Shown in pieces: positions 30,657-42,387 of a stretch of DNA of 64,000 nt. Location of the stretch: positions 1-64,000 of the forward strand of contig JAUCBJ010008406.1 in NCBI GenBank assembly GCA_032718475.1, written 5' to 3'. This stretch comes from Nemertoderma westbladi. Its lineage: Eukaryota > Xenacoelomorpha > Nemertodermatida > Nemertodermatidae. Each line of letters begins with the position of its first letter. Position 1 is the first letter of the stretch. The notes under the pieces were generated by a model. That model ran no database searches. It saw nothing but the letters and a program-made list of their open reading frames with translations, and was not told the origin of the DNA. The position numbers were made by a program, and so were the translations under genes.

Positions 30657-32426
30657 TAGCTCAGTCGGTAGAGCGTTGGAAATTATATGTGTAGTAGGTA
30701 TTGAGTTCGAATCCTAGTAAGTGCGAATTATTTTTTGTGCAGAATTTCAACTCATTTAAATTAACCGCTACAAATTAATAGCATTTGTCTGTACCAATGA
30801 GACTGTAGTTATTTGATTGTAACCAATGTCGTGCAAGTTATATATTAGCTGGACCAATAGCTATCTTTAAAACCCTGTTAGAACCTATAGAACAATCGAG
30901 AATTTTCTCGATTGATTGCAGCACAAATTTGCTATATAAAGGTGCGATTTGTTCATTAGTTATCAATCTTCAATCTTATATCTCAATCAATCTCTCACAC
31001 ACATCACTTTAATTCTGTCGTGCTTAGTTTATTTCAGATTACATTGTACATATTATTATAATCTTCTGTAATAAAGTCAGAATTATCGCTAATCTGCTTT
31101 TCTATCTGTTTTACCATGATTCACCACGGTGAACAAACCTAAGGGACAGGATGGCCGGCTAGAGATCGGGCCGCAGCAATGAACGGGAACATCGGGGGAA
31201 TGTAGACGAGAGACAACCCGCAATACCATCTTGAGTTATTCGCCCATCGCCTGAAAGGTTAGACAGCGTTCGACGCCTTGCTACCTAAGTATAAGACCAA
31301 AAGATCATAAGGTAGAAGTAGTGACACGCTGTGAGCCTAAAATTACATCTTAGGGACTGTACTGTCTTAATCCAGGAAAAACCACAGTAGACCTTCATAT
31401 TCCTACGGGGGGGAGGGAGAGAGAGCAGGCAGATACTAGTACGCAGATAGGACGTAGGCACACTGGTACCAATTGGTAGGGTGCAGCAAACTGTACGCCT
31501 AACTCTTGCTAAGTACAGGTGTGTGTGCGACTATTTGTAGTACGACAGTGTCCATTACATTAGAACTTGTAGGCTAGGGGGGTTGCTGTGTTTTCACCTG
31601 AATTGGGATTGTACCGTTCAGGCGGTAGGGCAGTTTACAGCTAGGCGCAAATAAATCGAGGCTATTAGGGATGTACTAACATCTACCGTGTCCCCGCCAA
31701 CGTCTTGATAGGAAGTTACCCAGCCTACCTGGGTGACTAAAATTCTAGATAGGACGCCAGGATAGCTATTAGTAACTGTACGCCTACAGTAGTAAACTAA
31801 CACATCTCTTCTTAGTATCAGGGACCTGGTACCTAAAATTGCCGAATTCTGGGCGTAGCATTAACTTTATGCCTGAATTTGAGTCCTGGAAATACGCAAG
31901 AGGGGAAGGAACCTTATCATTCGTGAGTATTGGACCTACAAGTTACAAAATTAGAATATTCGTAAAATGCACACCGTACCCAGTAATTATATATATGAAG
32001 GAGCAAAACTGTTTTGACCATTCAGAATTAACACACGCGCGTTAGAAATTATTTACACCTCAAAATATATAAAATTTAACTTTTGTCCGTACTGTGCTTT
32101 GCCCGCTAGTTAGACATCTCCAAATCTCTGCCTGTACCTAGCTAGCGTCTCTTCGCCCAAACCATATAAATCACACCGCGGCAAAGTATACGAGCCTCTT
32201 AGTCCGTCAGTGAGTCAGACAGATTTTAGGATTCGCTGCGCGGGATTTTGTTTTATCGAAGTTTGTCTGCTTGTAGACTGTTTTCTGCCTCACCGGTTAT
32301 AAGAGATCGATACTGCAATATATTCGCTTACTTAGTTTACTGTTTTGGTGAGAAGGTCGGATTTATGATTTGATTTACAAACTTTACAGTAAGATATTGC
32401 AGGTATTGTTACCGTCTCTTCATATA

Positions 32427-32431
32427 CCGTT
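32427..32431. repeat. Target-site duplication CCGTT, right copy (element 2)
   Basis: Directly follows the 3' LTR and matches 10189-10193. Confidence 0.85.
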
Positions 32432-34432
32432 AGATGGCGCTAATCTGCCGTCCGCTAATATATTTACTAATTTTACACAACTCCTGCAAAATCGCTTGTT
32501 CCTTTCTCTACCGATTGCTCAATAGAGAGCTAACTGTTCGAATCTATGAGCCACGCAGGAATAACCAAAACAATAAACCCGAGTCGGCTCCCTAAGCTTA
32601 CTTAAGACGAGTGCGAGAGGCCTTGCACTCAGAGTATTCTTACGCCTAATTCTATCACTATTAAAGCACGCTATTACCTACGTCTTTTCTAATCGCGAAT
32701 ACTGGGGGTTCTCTAATGTAATGTGTGAATGCGAGAATATTTAAAATATCAAAAATGGTACAGTAATTGTCTCTCGTGGATAGTACCACTCTGGGTCTAA
32801 AATTGCCTGCAGCTGGCTTTAGGCCAGCAAATCACTAGCGTTTCGTGCGTACCGAATAGTGCGTTCTAGCTGATTGTCCGCTAATGCAAATAACCGCTCA
32901 GCGTGAATAGTTTACAGTACTCTTAATTATAACTTTAGCTACTCTCCGCTATGCTGCGTACTAATTCTTAATTTTACTAATCAATTACAGTCACAAATAT
33001 TTAACAGCGTACTAATTACTAAGAGTTCCAGAATACGTAATTCTAATTTATCACGCAACAGGTTTCGCTAGTAATAGCCTAAATTGCCGTATTACTTTGA
33101 CCTAATCAGTAACTAATTGTTGTAACTAAGAAATAGAAATCAATCAAAGAGAAAAGAGCGCCTACCTAAACATTCATAATCATAGGCACACTTCAGTAAC
33201 ACACCAATCAGCGTCAGCAATCACAGTTCGCAATTATGCAGTTAACTACTGTATAGCCCACAATTATGCGACTCACTATTCGTACTACACGCTCAACGTT
33301 CGAAACGTTGTGATACGTGCAGGCCTCTCCCGGGTACATATAGGACTCCTAACTAACCTGATTCCCGCCCCCCTAATACTAAATAGAGACGAAACCTGGA
33401 TCATCAGCCCCCTAATTACTGTACCGGCGATTGGTCTGCGTACCACAGCGTTAACTTCCCGACCGCAACGGTGACCCCACGCCAGCGTTGCTCGCTTTGA
33501 ATCCTCCGCTCTCCCTTAGTCGCCCAACCCCCCGATGTGCCCACCGCCCGCTGGCGCCTTAGCCCTCCATTACGCTAATAGCTACCGTAGCGGCGCATGC
33601 AAATCACAAAGTCTGACAGTCTCAGAAATCCCTTAGGATTATTGCGCAGGAAAAAATCACATAGAACCATTAATCAAAGGTAGAAATCATAGTTCAGTTG
33701 TAATTAGCAGTAATCGAAGGAATTAATTGAGAAACACAAGCAAGAGTAATCGCACTAGCAAATCATTTCAAGAAATTAATCAAATTGCAAAAATACTCTA
33801 AAATCCGTCAAAATTGAATAGAGACAGCTCAGCAAGTACAACAGCAGTGAAGGTTGAATCGATCGATAACAGGTAAGGCTCTACCGGCACACCGCCAATT
33901 TATAGGTGATCCGGATGGGATGATGCAATAGGGTGACTCAATCGCTCTCCTATTGGCTCTCCAGTCCATGCTAGCATTAGACCAACCTGGAAGCAGTTAA
34001 TCCAATAAGGAGGCCGGATTGTAGCCCTATTGCTCAAATTATTACCATATATGGTAATGGTTCACGTCTCTGGCTGCTGAATGGCCATGACGGCGTCCCT
34101 ATGCTAGCCCTATCAAACTAATATCAGCAAGCACAAAATCCAGGGTCCGAATAAACTCGCTACCCTGGAACTATCTACATATATCCTAATACAAAATTAC
34201 GTAGGTAGGGCTACATACTATACAAAATGGATGGTTTCAAATATATGGGCGTTTTGATTTCCCTACCTAAATACCACTGCGTTATTATGCCTTATCTAAA
34301 ATATCATGCTGCACAATGGACTAATATTACGTACAGTATAACAGACTAATATTGCATACTGCATAACGGACTAATATTACATACTGCATGATGACTAATA
34401 ATATGGATACAGCGCCATATACCGTAACACGG
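32432..34432 (-). repeat. 5' LTR of element 1, part 2
   Basis: Continues the LTR interrupted at 10193 and is homologous to 53229-55050 (for example TTCCTTTCTCT and AGAGAGCTAACTGTTCGAAT). On the minus strand the outer end reads TGTTACGGTATATGGCGCTG, a TGT start as expected of an LTR. No gene is seen. Repeats with the core GGACTAATATTAC lie at about 34316-34400. Confidence 0.7.
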
Positions 34433-34605
34433 AGGATGTACAGTAATGAGATTTTGACGAAAAATCTCACACAGATGGAGTGCCTGAAATATCTACAAGT
34501 CTATACAGGGGGGCCAGCCTACGACATCGTGAGGCAATTCCAAGTGTAAAAGCCTTTGCTGACAAAATAAGTCATTTTGCGCAATGCGTTTTTCGCGTTT
34601 TACGC
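34433..34605 (+). other. Junction of element 1 LTR with element 3, unassigned
   Basis: No clear match to the element 2 leader. The 5' LTR, leader and gag start of element 3 are missing here. Confidence 0.5.
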
Positions 34606-35547
34606 GAGTTAACCGCCCCGATGTCAAGATACGATTTCTACACCTTATAGGTAAGGATAGAAAGTAGGGTACATGCCTCCGTAGATAAACTTAAAGGTTT
34701 ACACGAACTTGCAGAGTTGTGTGGCGACAACTTTACTCAGGTAAAGATAATAGATAAGTTGGTAAGTGTGAGAGAAAGCCTTATCCAGTTTAAGTCAGTA
34801 ATAAGATTGGCTCAACAGGAGCAGTTCGACCAACTGCTAGGTGAGTCGGTTTCGGACGTGTTGTTACAACCCGAAGAGGAGGAAGAACTTTATTGCCTGG
34901 ACAGAAGGTTGGAGACGCTCACCAATTTTCTTCATAGAAACGGCGTACCGATCGAAGAACCGGAAGTCGAACCGCGAGGGACGACGGAAGTTCTCACTAC
35001 GGAAGGCTCGTGAGCCTACCAGAATCCACCAATGGATAGATCATTCGTTAGCATGCGGAGCGATGTTGGTGATGTTAGTAGGACAGCATCTGTAATAACT
35101 CGACAACAACAGGAGGTCGCACGCCGACAACAAGTTGTCGAGGAAGAAGCGCAACGGCAGATGGCACAGATTGCCATCGAGGGAGAGAAACAACATAGAG
35201 AGGACGAGGCGAGAATTGCGCAACTCAAGGTGCAAGCCGAATTCAAAGCCTCGGAGATGCGAAGATTAGAGGAGGACTTAGCACGACAGAAAGCGGCATC
35301 TGACGCTCGTGCTCAGTTGGAGGCACGGCAAATAAAATCACGTTTAGCCATTCAGGAAGCGGAATTAGCGGCACAACAACAGGAAGCAGAGCAACGCGAA
35401 AGGGAGATGCAACTCCAGTTCGAACTAAATCGCAGATCGCAGATCGCAGCGAACGCACAAGTGTACCTTGAACTCGACGCGAGAGATAGATCTATAAGAT
35501 CGCGAGCTAGACACGACTTGTCTGCCCTGGATCGCATGGAAGCTTGA
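34606..35547 (+). pseudogene. gag: Gag N-terminal part, element 3 (decayed)
   Basis: Homologous to element 2 gag from the sequence encoding ELTAPMSR onward. It includes LLGESVSDVLLQPEEEEELY, a stop inside a hairpin motif at 35011-35013, then a coiled coil (35032-35547) rich in Glu/Gln/Ala/Arg. Element 2's 1.2-kb insertion is absent here, which defines that insertion. The 5' end is truncated and there is no start codon. Confidence 0.8.
35001..35020 (+). repeat. Palindromic hairpin motif copy with in-frame stop
   Basis: GGAAGGCTCGTGAGCCTACC. In this third codon phase the motif supplies TGA and ends the gag frame. Element 2 has no motif at the matching place. Confidence 0.8.
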
Positions 35548-36465
35548 TATTGCGGAATTCAGAAGCTAATCGAGGAAGTAAGTGTGGGAGCAATAGATCG
35601 AGGAGAGGAGTTTGTCGAGGATTACTGTAAACGTTTTCCCCAAGTTATTCCTAAGCTCAAACCCACGACTCCAATAAAACCGGTCTTTGTTACAAAACCT
35701 AAGGAAATAACACCTGTGCGCTCAGCGCAAGGTAACAGGTTTGTTTTGACGGGAATACCGCAACCTAGGGAAACTTCATCGCCAATTTTAGCAGGTAATG
35801 TAACTAGTCCACCCACAGTAAGTCGTAGTCTACTTGTAGGAAGAGAGGAACCTGCGTTTATGACAATTAAACAGGTAAGTAAGCCGTTAGCAGTTAAACC
35901 TGTGACGTGCTGTGCGAACCCAGTTATTTATAGACCGACTACAAAACCCGGCTAATTTACTCGACCTTTGACACAATGTTCGACGCGACCTACGTCTTCG
36001 TGGAAGGCTTGCGAACCTACCGAACAATGGAGGAGGACGGATGTGGGTAGTACCCACAGGATCAAACAATGTTTAACGAGACCTACAACTTTGTGGAAGG
36101 CTTGCGAGCCTACTGAACGACGGAGAACCGTAGATTCTAGACCTCAACGAACTCGACAACGAGTAATACGCCGTACGCGAACCCGCCAACCACATTATCC
36201 CAACGATAGCGATTCATCCAGTGACTCAGAGTCGACGGAACGGGAAATATTCCGTACTGGAGCGGCAGCGGCAGCGGATTACAAACGAGAAGAACGATCG
36301 ACGAACCAATTTGTCGACAACCCACCACAAGAAACACCCCAACAGAAACCCACGTTGCAACCAGCGGAAGCGATTAGCACCAACAGACTCGCCAAAATAA
36401 TGCGACCTATAACGGGCCGACTAGCTCAGATAGATGAGCAACTCAAAACGCAACCGTCGGATTGA
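35548..36465 (+). pseudogene. gag: Gag middle/linker, element 3 (in-frame stops)
   Basis: Continues gag: EDYCKRFPQVIPKLKP, a Pro/Thr-rich linker, then YKREERSTNQFVDNPPQ, matching element 2 at about 15480-16300. Stops lie at about 35953 and 36463. It contains a 31-codon duplication (93 bp) carrying hairpin motifs at 36002 and 36095, read as WKACEPTE. Confidence 0.8.
36002..36114 (+). repeat. Two hairpin motif copies 93 bp apart
   Basis: GGAAGGCTTGCGAACCTACC (36002) and GGAAGGCTTGCGAGCCTACT (36095), both in the KACEPTE phase as in element 2. Confidence 0.85.
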
Positions 36466-36477
36466 TCACGAACCAGC

Positions 36478-38888
36478 ATGGAGTTAGAACAACCTAGACA
36501 ACATCAACCACCAAGGAGAGAACAGGAGACTAGACAGACTCCGAACCATCGAGAAGAAGATCCCGTTAATATTTCCTACCGACGGACAACGCGCGGAAGG
36601 GAACTACTGGACGACGCAACCGAACAGGGACGAGGACAGTTGGATTTAGTTAGTGGGATTGTGAAATTCGCGGCTAGACACGGATTACCGGCACAGCAAC
36701 CACCAAAGTTCTCTGGCAACGCGAAACACTGGCGCACACTGGTAGACTACGTAGAGTCCCAGATCGCTAAGTGTGCTTTCACCTCGACGGAGAAGTTTAA
36801 TTACTTGCTCCAAGTCCTGTCTGGTGAGCCGAAACGATTAGCGGAAACCCTCATTGGTGTTCCAGATGCCTTTGAGTTGGTGTACGACCGTTTGTATTCG
36901 ATTTACGGCTTAACGTCGCCATGGCTAAATCCATTATCAAAGACCTCTGCAGAGGAGGCAGCATTTCGAAACCAATCGACCTTCTACGACTCGCGGACAA
37001 AATCAAGAACGCTAGAGGGACTTTACGGTCCATTGGACAACTCGAGTATGCTAACGCACCGACGGTTCTCATCAGGATAATCGTTCGACTTTATCATCAA
37101 CTCCGACGAGAATGGCAACACATCGAGTACCAGCGTGAAGAAGCCGGCGGGCTATTAAAACTCACCGACGTCTACCAACTGATTTTGTGGGAGGCCGTTA
37201 TTGAGACTCAATCGAACTACACTGATCATCATATCGCGGCAGAAGGGATAGCTATTTCTGCGCCGACTCGGACTAAACCATTTCCGACAAACGCGAAAGC
37301 CTTTACCTATGCCACCCCTACTGAGACTTCTAAAGTTCTGACGGCTATCGGCACCACGCAGCCACGACAACAGTTGCCGGCGGACTTTGTGGGATGCTCA
37401 TACTGCGAGCGGAATGGCAGAAACTATAGCAGACATAAACTTTGTGGATGTCGCGCTTTTAGGGAGTTAGGAATCGAAGAGAGAAGACTTCAAATTCAAT
37501 CTTTAGATTCTTGCTGGAGATGTACGAAGCCAGGACACATCCGGAAGGATTGCCCGAGCGACGATACATGTCCTCAGTGTGGACGTAACCACGACGCGTT
37601 ACTTCACACAACCAGTCACACTCCGACCAAACGCTTTCGACGAGAGTATCCAGATAAAGCGGCTAGATGCGACGCACTATATAAGGAGCGTGTGCTGCGC
37701 AAGATCCGTACGTTTTATACAGACTGTATGAACCAGTCAGGATCATCGGACGAGGACGACACTTTCTACGTGCATGTGGGGGAGGAACAGCCATCGGTAA
37801 CACTCCTCACACAGAACCAATTGAAAGGGTTTAGCGTGATTCCTATAAAGATTACTGGAACCCGAGGGAGCAAGCGTATATATGCTATCTTAGACTCTGC
37901 GTCATTGCATAGTTATGTCAACGAACAAGTAGCCAACGTGGTTACGGACATGAGTCAAGGTAAGACTGCTCAGCATACTGTAAGCAGCATGCATGGTAAG
38001 AGAGCGATTCCTGTGACAAGAGTAAAACTAACCTTAGACACTCTTATTTCCAAAGCGGAACACAGCAAGGAGGAGCGCTCATTACTTCCGGTAAGAAATT
38101 TGACCTTTGCAGCTACAAAGGACTTTAGTAACTTGCTCGGCCCTGTGCCAGAGCAATCACCGGAAGATCGTAAGTATTTCCGACACCTTGGAATACCGGA
38201 ATGTCCTGTTAACTATCGCTCAATCGCGATGTTGATTGTGACAGACCAGTTTAACTTACATCAGGTATGGGAGACACTCCCATCTGTTATTACAGCGGGC
38301 AACCCCTACGCATGTAGAACTCCCATATGTTGGTATACTAGAGCACCAATACATTCACTCGAGGTAAGTGACCAGGAGGACGACGTTTTGAGTACGTGTA
38401 GTTTATTGACTAACACTATAGATAATTCTCCTTCACATTCCTGTGGTCTAATTGTACAGACTGCACTACAACAGACTTGCGTCGCTAATGCAGACCCCAC
38501 CGATACTGACGTAACTGATCTGGACACAACCACACGGACCTCTGACTTTCAACTACTTGCAGTAAACCAGGTTGTATTGACTACTGAAGACCAAAGGGTT
38601 GTTGCTGTGGACGACTCGATGGACGAGGATTTTGGAAGGCTTGCGAGCCTACCGAAAAATCCGAAGGTCATTGACCCCACCCACCAAGCTTCGACACCAG
38701 TCGTTGATCTAGGAAGGCTTGCGAGCCTACCGACCGATCAAAAGGTTGTCAAACCGCCGCACGACGATTCGATGCCGACTAGTGACACCGGAAGGCTTGC
38801 GAGCCTACCAGACACATTGACACTAGCCACTGCAGCGGATGAAGATGTGGACGAGGACCATGGCGCATTGCAAGCAGCGCTTGACTGA
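36478..38888 (+). pseudogene. pol: Gag-Pol part 1, element 3 (DUF1759-type, knuckles, protease)
   Basis: Two overlapping frames joined at a small indel near 36905: VKFAARHGLPAQQPPKFSG and the Gag domain, then CSYCERNGRNYSRHKLCGC, CWRCTKPGHIRKDC and CPQCGRNHDALLH knuckles, and a protease-like LDSASLHSYV. It closely matches element 2. A TGA at 38886-38888 interrupts the frame before RT; the next ORF continues in the same frame. Confidence 0.85.
38634..38809 (+). repeat. Three identical hairpin motifs exactly 78 bp apart
   Basis: GGAAGGCTTGCGAGCCTACC at 38634, 38712 and 38790, each read as GRLASLP. The three motifs are identical over 20 bp, while the 58-bp spacers between them are largely different. 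The protein reads as 26-residue units. Confidence 0.95.
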
Positions 38889-40798
38889 CTGCTGACTGAA
38901 CGGACCATTCAATGGTTGGAACAGGACTCAGCAGAACCCGGTAGTTACGAGACCGCTATGTCAGAACAGGAAAAACGGTCATTAAATATTATGAGAGATA
39001 CCATTCGCCAGACCGCGGATGGCCACTACGAGGTTGGCATGTTGTGGCGCAATGGACAACCTAAGCTCGTTAACAATTACCCGCTTGCTTTGAGGCAACT
39101 CAAATCAATAAGGCAGCGATTGTTGCGAGATGAGATGGCCCATATGCAATACAATGCGCAACTTCAGACCTGTCTCCAAAAAAGATGCGCCATTAGGATG
39201 TTAAATCCCGAGGTAACCACAGATCAGACATATTACCTGCCATATCATTTTGTTCGACACCCGGACAAACCTGGCAAGGTGCATGTAGTCAACAACTGCG
39301 CCGCGCTTTACCAAGGGATGTCTATGAACAGCGAATTGATGGACGGGCCAAATATAAATAATTACCTCATGGGAGTCCTAATGCGTTTTAGACAACGCAA
39401 AGTGGCTTTCACCTGTGACGTAGAGGCCATGTTTCACCAGGTTAAGGGTTTGGAGCGGGACAGGGACAGTTTAAGGTTTCTTTGGTATCTGGACGGAAAT
39501 TTAGAACTTCCGCCAGAAACTTACCAAATGCAGGTAAGAGTTTTCGGAGCCAGGGACAGCCCCAACTGCACCATGTACGCCTTAAAGCAGACCGCATTGG
39601 ACAGACGAGACCAATTTGACCCAGAAGTAGTTCGGACAGTGGAACGAGATTTCTACATGGATGACGGCCTCAAGAGTTGTGACACTTTGGAGCGCGCTAC
39701 AACCGTAGCACACCAACTCCAGGATTGTCTTGCTGAGGGCGGATTCCGCCTTACGAAGTTCGCTTCCAACAAACCCGAACTAGTGAACTCATTTGACCCT
39801 ACAGATCGCAGTGGAGGTGATTTAGATTTAAACCTAGAACCTCTACCGACGACCAAAGTATTAGGACTTAGTTGGGACCCTAACACCGACAATTTTAGGG
39901 TACGTGTAAGGTTCAACGACCAGACTAGACCTATCACTAAGAGGACTTGCTTATTGACCATGAGTCGATTGTATGACCCATTGTGTTTCATTAGTCCAGT
40001 GATCCTACATGCTAGGATCATACTCCGCAGCATTTGGCAAGCCGGACTGGTATGGGACGATCCCATCCCAGAAATGTTAGCTGAGCAATGGAGGGACTGG
40101 GAATCCCAACTGACGTTCCTACAAGACTATACCATACCAAGGGTATACTTTCCTTTGCAGACCACCTTTCCTGCCAATTTAGAGCTTCACAGCTTTAGTG
40201 ACGCTAGCAAGGATGGATTGGGGGTTACTTTATACCTTAGACGACAAGTGACATCGGACAGCTACGATGTGTCTCTCGTTACTTCTAGGGCTAAAACAAT
40301 GGCGTTGAAGTATATGACTGCACCTCGTGGAGAGCTGCAAGCCGGGACGATATCCACCGATATTGTCAGTCTAATTCAACGCGAGCTGGAGGCTAACTTG
40401 AAGGTCACATATTGGACAGATGCGACGTTGGTACTTTGGTACATAAACAATGAAGCATTTGATTTCAAGACTTTCGTAGCCAACGGATGGGCTGAAATAT
40501 TAGACCAGTCGCTCAAACAAGATTGGCGTCACTGTCCAGGGAAGCTGAACCCAGCTGACATCGCGTCACGGGGGATGCTACCAATCGACTTTTGTAAACC
40601 GGACAATAAATCCTTTTGGTTTAGAGGACCCGATTTCCTACAGCGACCATCAGACGAATGGCCACCATTATTCAACGCGACGACCAATACCATACCAGAG
40701 GGTGCCGAGATAAAAATCGACAAGGTTGTCAAATCTAAAGAGAAAGCCAACGCCAAGGTCAAGAGGAAACAAGGATGGATGAAATCTGATGACCTGGA

Positions 40799-41250
40799 CG
40801 CTAGACCTGACATTACGCCAGACGTCTCACCAGAATCTCGACCAGACGCTCGTACAAATCTTTCACCGGATGTTCCGCGGGAGATTTCACCAAACGTTTC
40901 GCCGGATTGTTCACCAGATTACTCGCCAGATTATTCACCAGAAGCGACACCAGATTGTTCTCCGGATTGTTCGCCAGATTGTTTTATGGAACTCTCGACA
41001 GATTGTCTACCGGACGTCTTACCAGACTTTCCACCAGACCTATCGACAGACTGCCCACCAGACTTTAGACCAGACTTTAGACCAGACTTTAGACCAGACT
41101 TTCTAACAGAAACTACGCTTGACTCTCTTTGGGACCAACGACAGGACATTTCACTGGATGTTCCGCGCCATGTCTCATCAGACGTCTCACCAGACTGTTC
41201 ACCGGACGTTTCACCAGACTGTCTACTAGACACTCCAGTAGCGGACCCAT
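40799..41250 (+). repeat. SPDx tetrapeptide coding repeats in the RNase H-integrase linker, element 3
   Basis: About 12-bp units encode SPDC, SPDY, LPDV and PDFR repeats, including four tandem PDFR/PDFL units near 41060-41100. Similar in character to element 2, but the units have been amplified differently. Confidence 0.85.
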
Positions 41251-41513
41251 TGGAGCGGACAATTAGAAACTTACCGAATTTGACTTCTTTGGACGACAAA
41301 GGTGTGGCCACAGCGATCACACTCCGCTCAAAGAAAATACTTGACTTACCACCTACAGGTAAACGTGTAACTAAGGTTAGGAAGCTTACAAGCTCACAGG
41401 CACACACTGGTACTGTAGAGTTGAAACCGTTACTGCCAGTCGACTCACTAGGAGCGGAAGGTAAAGGTAAGACCGTGGAGATTGACATACTTGGGGACTC
41501 AGACAAACCTACC

Positions 41514-41533
41514 AGAAGGCCCATGGGCCTACC
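41514..41533 (+). repeat. Compensated variant of the hairpin motif, element 3 pol
   Basis: AGAAGGCCCATGGGCCTACC. The 14-bp core AGGCCCATGGGCCT is a perfect palindrome. It is read as RRPMGLP. Confidence 0.7.
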
Positions 41534-41570
41534 AAGTCCAAACAAGTCTCCGTTTGCCTCTGAGACAATA

Positions 41571-42387
41571 TGCCAGAGGCAAACGCGACTTTCCTAGAAG
41601 ACTTACCTTAAAGGAAGTTGGTCATTGTGAAGTTGATATCATTCGCTATTATCAATTGCGATATTTCGCACGAGAGTTCACAGCGATCAACCAAGGTAAA
41701 CAGATCAAGTCTTTACCGATTTTGAGTTGGAGTCCGATTATTTATAGGGGCATACTTTGTCACAAGTCCAGACTCCAGAGCATCAACTTTGCACTTGACT
41801 TTAGGTATCCTATCATCATACCACAACACCATGAATTACAGCGCGCTATGATACTGGACGCACATGTACAACTCAAACATGTGGGTAGACATCACTGTTT
41901 ATCACATTTACGATCGAGGTTTGTACTGATTAGGCCTAGTAAGGCACTGAGTTTGGTAACACGGAACTGTATGATTTGTAAGAAGGTGCATGCGAGGATA
42001 GGACACCAAGAAATGACTGAACTATCACTAGCGAGATTACAGGCATTTAGACCCCCTTTCACTGAGACAGGAATAGATTGTTTTGGACCCATAATCGCGA
42101 AACGCGGAAGGGTACAGGTAAAACGTTGGGGATTAATCTTCACTTGCATGGCCAGCAGAGCTGTCCATATAGAGCGTGTGACAGATTTAACCACCAATGT
42201 CTTTATCCTAGCCTTACGGCGATTTATCGCTAGACGTGGATTGGTCAAATCCATTTTTTGTGACCAAGGGACAAAATTTGTGGGTGCACGGAACGAAATA
42301 ACCAGAGCTTTAAGAAAGTTGGACCAAAACCAGATTTCTGAGGAACTACGTCCTCACCGTATTGTTTGGAATTTTAATACTCCGGAC
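41571..42387 (+). pseudogene. pol: Integrase N-terminal part, element 3
   Basis: KRDFPRRLTLKEVGHCE, then the zinc finger (HVQLKHVGRHHCLS...CMICKK) and the integrase core with TGIDCFGPI and CDQGTKFVG. It is interrupted by the antisense RTE-like copy B about 30 codons further on than copy A in element 2. Confidence 0.85.

Larger units (their letters stand above)
28119..32426 (+). repeat. 3' LTR of BEL element 2, split by an insertion
   Basis: Matches 10194-12107 in two pieces, 28119-28261 and 30657-32426. It ends CTCTTCATATA and is followed by the target duplication CCGTT. Its TATA block lies at 32159-32184. Short ORFs inside are LTR sequence read by chance. Confidence 0.88.
38889..41597 (+). 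pseudogene. pol: Pol part 2, element 3 (RT, RNase H, linker)
   Basis: Contains RT with YLPYHFVRHPDKPGKV, VEAMFHQV and YMDD (about 39656-39667), the connection segment that element 2 has lost, an RNase H-like domain (FSDASKDGLG; YWTDATLVLWYI), and a repeat-rich linker. About 30 codons are lost near 41555-41570, with a frameshift into the next ORF. Apart from the upstream stop this is the most complete RT of the two plus-strand elements. Confidence 0.85.

Noticed and set aside
38634-38809. A CRISPR-like array (identical repeats, unlike spacers, fixed period)
   Set aside because: It lies in an open reading frame of a eukaryotic retrotransposon, with the same motif scattered singly elsewhere and no cas genes.
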